Shown here one piece after another: positions 40,201 to 46,200 of a DNA stretch of 64,000 nt (positions within the stretch are counted from its first letter, which is position 1; each line of letters starts with the position of its first letter). The stretch is taken from contig NW_019091378.1 of assembly GCF_001949145.1 (NCBI RefSeq), positions 1,234,379-1,298,378 on the forward strand. The letters run 5' to 3'. Below the pieces are notes generated by a model, which searched no databases, had not been told where the DNA came from, and worked only from the letters and a program-made list of their open reading frames with translations. A program made the translations under genes and the position numbers. Source of the stretch: Acanthaster planci (lineage: Eukaryota > Echinodermata > Asteroidea > Valvatida > Acanthasteridae).

Positions 40201-43200
40201 AGTTCTAAAACCGTTACCAAAGAAATATCACTCCAGAAAGGGACAAGATGTTAGGGAGACAACCTCAACTGAAACCAGAGATAAAAGTTCCTCACCATTC
40301 TCAAGGTCAAATTTCACCATAGACTTGGAACACAGCTCTGGAGAAGAGGACAATGGACCAGACTCTCTGCATTTGTCAGGCACACCGGTAGGGCCAACAC
40401 CAGACTGCTTTGATGCCGATACCCCAGAGGTGATAAGTTCTGTACCCCCGGCCCCACTTTCCCCCTCGCCACCCCCCTCACCCACATTTGGTTCAGTCTG
40501 TTCTCTGAAAGCAAAGGATTGGGCCTCCACTTCATCAGAACAGCAAAATGTGGTTGATACCATTGTTGACGAAGGGATTGAGTGGGAAGGGAGCTTGGCA
40601 TCAAGATGCAAGAGGAAACTGCAGCAGGAGGATTATGCATCGGAAGATGTTGAGGTACCATCCAAGAGACCAAAAGGTCTGTCATCTCAGACGTCTCACT
40701 CTGCTATCAGCACAAACCTCCTGAGTCCTGTCTGCACTACGGACGAGGATGATGTTATCCTCGTCTCCAATGATGGGGAAAATCAAGATGGTCTCAGGAC
40801 AGACACAAGAACTGTGGCGAGGAGAGACAAAGTGAACTGGCTAGAGCAGCTCTGCGTTGGCTTGTCCCCAACAAGGTTCTCATCAGAATCCCAATCCAGT
40901 GACGAGACAGAGGATAGTCACGATTGCCTCCAGGATGCCTCGACCCCAAGAATTCAACCCAACAACACTCCAGGTTATGAGACTACTGCATCTCTTAAGA
41001 AATGCTCTTTATCCATGTCATCTTTCAAGACATCAGGGAGCTCAAACACTCAGGCATCTCCTAGTAATTCTCCAAGGCCAGCTTCCCGATCTCCAAGTCC
41101 CCCTTGCAGCACCGCCATCAGAGATGCCACCAGTAAAAGGAGTCAACCTGAAACCCTTTCTTCGCCTCAAGACTCAGCATCAGATGTGGAGAGTGTGCCC
41201 CCGGCATCCCCAGAGAATGCTTCCCAGGAGCAGTTTGCCTATTATGGAGATGACGGAGGAGGGTATATGGAAGACTTCAACTTCTGCTCAGATGGAGAAG
41301 GGGCATCGGATGAAGCAGACATGGAAGATGTCAAATCAGAGAGGAAGTCGCAAACAGGGACTGAGACAAGCGGGCTCAGGGCAGGAGGTGCAGGTTCACT
41401 GTTAGAAGTGAGTTACTTCTCAACCGTACCTTTCTAAATCCACCTGTTGGAGAATTGAGGCCTGTTAAGTTCAAATAATGGTTTATAATATGGACTTTGT
41501 TGGAACTCTAGATGGCATTCTGATCGGTCTCATATTATCCGCTGTTTACATGTTTGTGTAATGCAGAAAATGCTTAGCCAAAGCAAAAAGTGTGCAGTGT
41601 TTTGTGTCCATTGCGTGACAGGAACTTGACTGGGTTTTGAGCACAACAGAGGCTGCATGTCCTCGGAATATTTAATTCCCAGGACATGTGCATGAATCCA
41701 TAGCTGTCAGAAATGTTTATGTGGATACTCTTGTCCAGCAGGAGGAACCTTTTTTCCTCAAACTGCATTGCAATCCAATTGGAAGAAAGTATTTGATTGT
41801 CTAAGGAAAACTGAAAAATCTATTACATAAAGCCAAGGCAGTGCAAATTTCAGATACAAAGAGTTTAGCTCTGCAAACTGGTACTATTTTACCAATCTTT
41901 ACTTGGTACAACAAATCTTGACATATTGTTGAAATATAATGAATTGAAAGTTAGCATCTAAATGTGATTTAACTTAAACTTTAAAACATAAAAGGTCCAA
42001 CATTTTGGCTCTTGTAGAATCTTTTCCAAAGGATCAAAGAATACATTTTAAGCTTCATTTTTGTCTTTAACATAAAGTTCCTGCTTTAATGGTTTGGGGT
42101 TCATGCTTAACTGAAAAATGTTCCGTCAAAAAAACAAGTACTGCTTTTGTTTTTATAGAAGCTGGTAAGAATCGTTTTTATTGTTCCCTTTGCCTCAGAA
42201 ACTCTCCGCATCGTGTCCAACCACCCGAAAGTCTACATCTGGGATGCCCAAGGGTTTCCACAGCAACATCAGCGTCCAGAACTTCTCCAGTTCGGATGAG
42301 GACTCCCACCCTCCCAGGCCTGAGTCTCTCCCAACATCTCAGCATGGAGGTGGCGCCGGCGTCCTCCTAGGGTCGAAACCACATCTCAAGGAAGAGGCGG
42401 AGGAGTTTGGATGCAGCGAGAGTTTCCTCTGCGAGCTGAGGGCAGGGCAGGTGGATGAAGAGGTGGCCTGGGGCGGAGTCCTGCGTGCTGATGGAGACCA
42501 AGACATCAAACAACCTCAAAGTAATTTACAGATTCCAGCTATCAATACTGATTCAGCTACACATCTGACAAATTTGGGGCCCCTGATCAGGTTATCTCTG
42601 CTCATTTTTCAGTGGCCCCCAGCAATGGTGAAATCAATGTGATAACTACTGTGGTGTTGCCAGTGTTTCATGACAGTCACTCCATACAAAACCCAACACC
42701 GTACTGTCAGCCATTAAAGGGGGCCATTGGGAATGTCTCACAAAATGATGCTGGATTATTCTATACAGAAAGATTGCAAAAGTGATTAGACGCCCCAGAG
42801 CTCAGTGCAAACACCAAGATGAATTTGTGCAAGTCACCTGCTATTTAATTTAACTGAAAACAGAAGGCATGAAATATTTACATATGTTGACACTGGCTTC
42901 TGCACTAGTGACCATTTTAAAGTCATTGCTGCACAGGAAATTCAATCATAAACAAAATCTGCATTTGGTAAACCAATAAGCCTCTCAACTGTCTCTAACA
43001 CAACAAAATACCAGGGGGGGTCATATTTCTCAGTTTGTCTTGTGGATATCAGGACTTTTGTTGCCAAAGTAATGGCTTTCAGAGGTTGAATCAGGTAGGT
43101 TTTGCTACTTTCACTTTTGTACAAAAAGTCCAAGTGCCTGATTCACATAATCCTTGCCCTCTTTGAGGGAACACAGGCCCTTTTAGGCTATTCATTGCAA

Positions 43201-46200
43201 CCCTTCTGCTCAGTGTGTTTTAAGATTTCTCTTTGTCCCACAAACTCAACCCCAGCTGTCGCTTTTGTTCCGAAGATAAATGTCCACCAGAAGATGACCC
43301 TCTTGTCTCAAAAACCACTATGGTCAGGAGAAAGGAGCCACTGAGCAAGGAGACGATAGACAAGCTGTACCACCCACCGGCCCCCATCACCCCCATGCCT
43401 CCCTATGATGATATGAACACGCCAGGCCTGAAGGTAAAACCACCAAGATTTGGTGGGCTTCTTGTCTTGAAGGTTTTGATACAGAACTTGGTTTTCAGTA
43501 AATGAGATAATTCTTCAATTGTGACCAGAGAACCGAAATGGTGTCTTGGGCCTTTTTCTCCTTGATTTTGTCTCAGAAAGAGAAAAGGGAGCCCTTTGCA
43601 TTGACATGTCACTCAGTTTCATCGCCAGATTTTAATGGATACTATTTGGGTGAGAAATTTGAAGAGTTTCTTTTGATATACATTATGCAGCATTCATTCA
43701 TTCAGATTTTGTTGGGTTTTTTGGGGCAGAAAATGATCACATTGGGCACTGTTGTGAAGGCAGTAATGTTGGAAATCAACCAACTTTCAAAGACAGCGAG
43801 GCCCCATTTTACATGATTCCTTTTTTATTAGCTAAATTCAATGAGTTTTTCATTCCACAGTATACCAGAGGTGGTTGGTGGTTGCATGTCATTATTTTGC
43901 ATGTCTACGCCAAGTCAAAAGTCAATAACTGATAAGTTACAAGTCAAGTCACGAGTCACAAAAGTAGCAACTTGAGTCCGGCTCAAGTCCAAGTCATGTG
44001 ACTTGAGTCTACCACTCTACAATATTTTCCAAAATGGGGGAATATAGAGAGGATATAGAGATCTTACCTGATCCTTTCCAAGTCCAACTTTTAAAAGTAA
44101 TCTCTGTGATAGAGGGACACTTCCAACCTAAGAAACAACACTGGCCCTGAGGTCCCAACCACCGCCATTAGATTGCATGGCATACATCAATCTGTTACCC
44201 TCGGAATTAACCATAGGTCTTTAACTTGAAAGAGACTCTGCCAACTAGCATCTTATCATGATCAAGTTGAATCATAATCAGTGAGATTTGTAGTAGAAGG
44301 CGTCATTTGTTGGGCTGCCACTTTAAAAAAAAAAAGAAGCTCTCTCTGTCCACGATGTCATTGGCAAAACAGAATACATTTTGTTTGCCAACCTCTCTTA
44401 GTGTGGTTGTCTTCATACATGTAAGCCAGCAGACTGTGTGTGTCGCTTTGCCAATCTGATCATAGTTTTGAGGAATACACGATGGTTTTAATACAGAAAT
44501 GAGGACACATGAATCCAGATGCGGTGGTTTCTCTCGTCATGTTCCTGCAGTATCACTCAAAAAGTTTGAGTCAGTGGCCGGAAAAGCAGCACCCAATAGG
44601 ATCTTAACGTAGAATGGTTTCTTGTCATCTGTGCAGAATGAACTGAAGAAGTTTGGAGTGAAACCCCTGCCCAAGAAGAAAGCCCGTCTGAAGTTGAAAG
44701 AGATCTACAGCTACACACACCAAGGTATGCTTTAATCAGCCCGCCTAAGCTTTAACTGATCTGGTTGACTGAAGCAAGATTTGAACCAGTACAGTGAAAC
44801 GCCGCTATACCGAACACCGCTATACCGAACATTTGGCTGTACCGAACATCGTCCTTGGCTCCCAATAAGTTGTGCACAGAGCCTACCGAACACTATTCAG
44901 TTGCCGTTTGTAATTCCCGAACGTCAACATGATAAAACAGTCGGTGTTTTTATGTTGGCAAGTGACAAGAGGCCATTATTTCCCCAAGGATTAGAAGGGA
45001 AAGCAACTAGTTGTCAATGGTATTGAATAGATGCTGGTTTTGCGGCTCCACATGATCAGGTGCGGAAGAAAACTGCACGTACGCACACAGTGGCATTGCA
45101 CTAACAATAGTCTAAAGAGGGCGCCACTGTTACACAAATCAACTGAGACTCGCCACAGCATGCATCCGAGATCGATCCTGAGCGGTAGTTTCACGACTTT
45201 AAGGATAAGCTTGATATCAATTTTTTGACTCGAGTTTAAATAAAAAACAAAAATAATTAACAGATACATTTCTAGAAACCTTAAACTTGAATGCAACGGC
45301 AAAACATCACGAAAACAGCAAGCCAAGGTATCACAAGAAGGTGCACTTCGGTTAGACAAGAGAGGGCGCTATTCAACATGGCAACGAAATGTTCGGCAGT
45401 CAAATTAGCTCTACTGAACGACCGCTGTACCGAACATTTAGCGTGGAACCCTGTCTTGTTCGTTGTAGCGGCGTTCCGTTGTAACCCACTGAATATCACA
45501 CGGGCAGTTTACCAGTGGATCTTAGCAAATGTGTGTGATACAGTTTTCCAAACATTGGGCATTTTATGTTGAGATAGTTTTGTCATTGTTGTGACATTCA
45601 CAGGACAGTTTATTCATTGACTGCTTCCTACCTGTCCAGTTGCACAAACTATGTTTTTCCCGTCACTGTTACTTCCTCCTTTTCCTCCCTTTTCACAGTA
45701 CCTTCTTCCTCAACACTCTCCCTGTAATGCTAACAATCAGGAAAACCTCTCACTCTTTGGGAGATTCAGTGCTGAGCAATTATTGTTCTCTCCAAGGCAC
45801 TTGGTATACCTATTCTTGGCTGGAGAGATAACAGTTGGTGTAAAGTAGCCTGCCCAAGGACACCGCGCATAGCGAGTGGCTGGATTCAAATCCCTGACTT
45901 GCTGTTCACAAGCCACAAGCCCTGACTGCAAGGCCACGTTCCTTATCACCCTGTCTGGTGCTGGATTTGGTTGTTCTGTTCGAGAGGGTTTTCACGTGAT
46001 GTTACATGACGGGCAAATGCATTTCAGGAAGTGTACCATGTCAGCGAAGGCGCACATATTTTCAAATCTGTGTATTACTATTGGTTTCATGTATGCCAGA
46101 ATGTGGAGAGACTTCGAAGGTGCAGGCGTTTCCGTGCAAATCCGTGTAAATTGAACTCTGACTGCCAAAAATCACATAACTGAAAATGGCCTCTGCCTCA

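Noticed and set aside
38117-41437. Treating the 3.3-kb frame as a stand-alone gene
   Set aside because: Its in-frame upstream part joins in phase to the BTB exons, and its end has a GTGAGT donor leading to the SAP exons, so it is an internal SLX4 exon.
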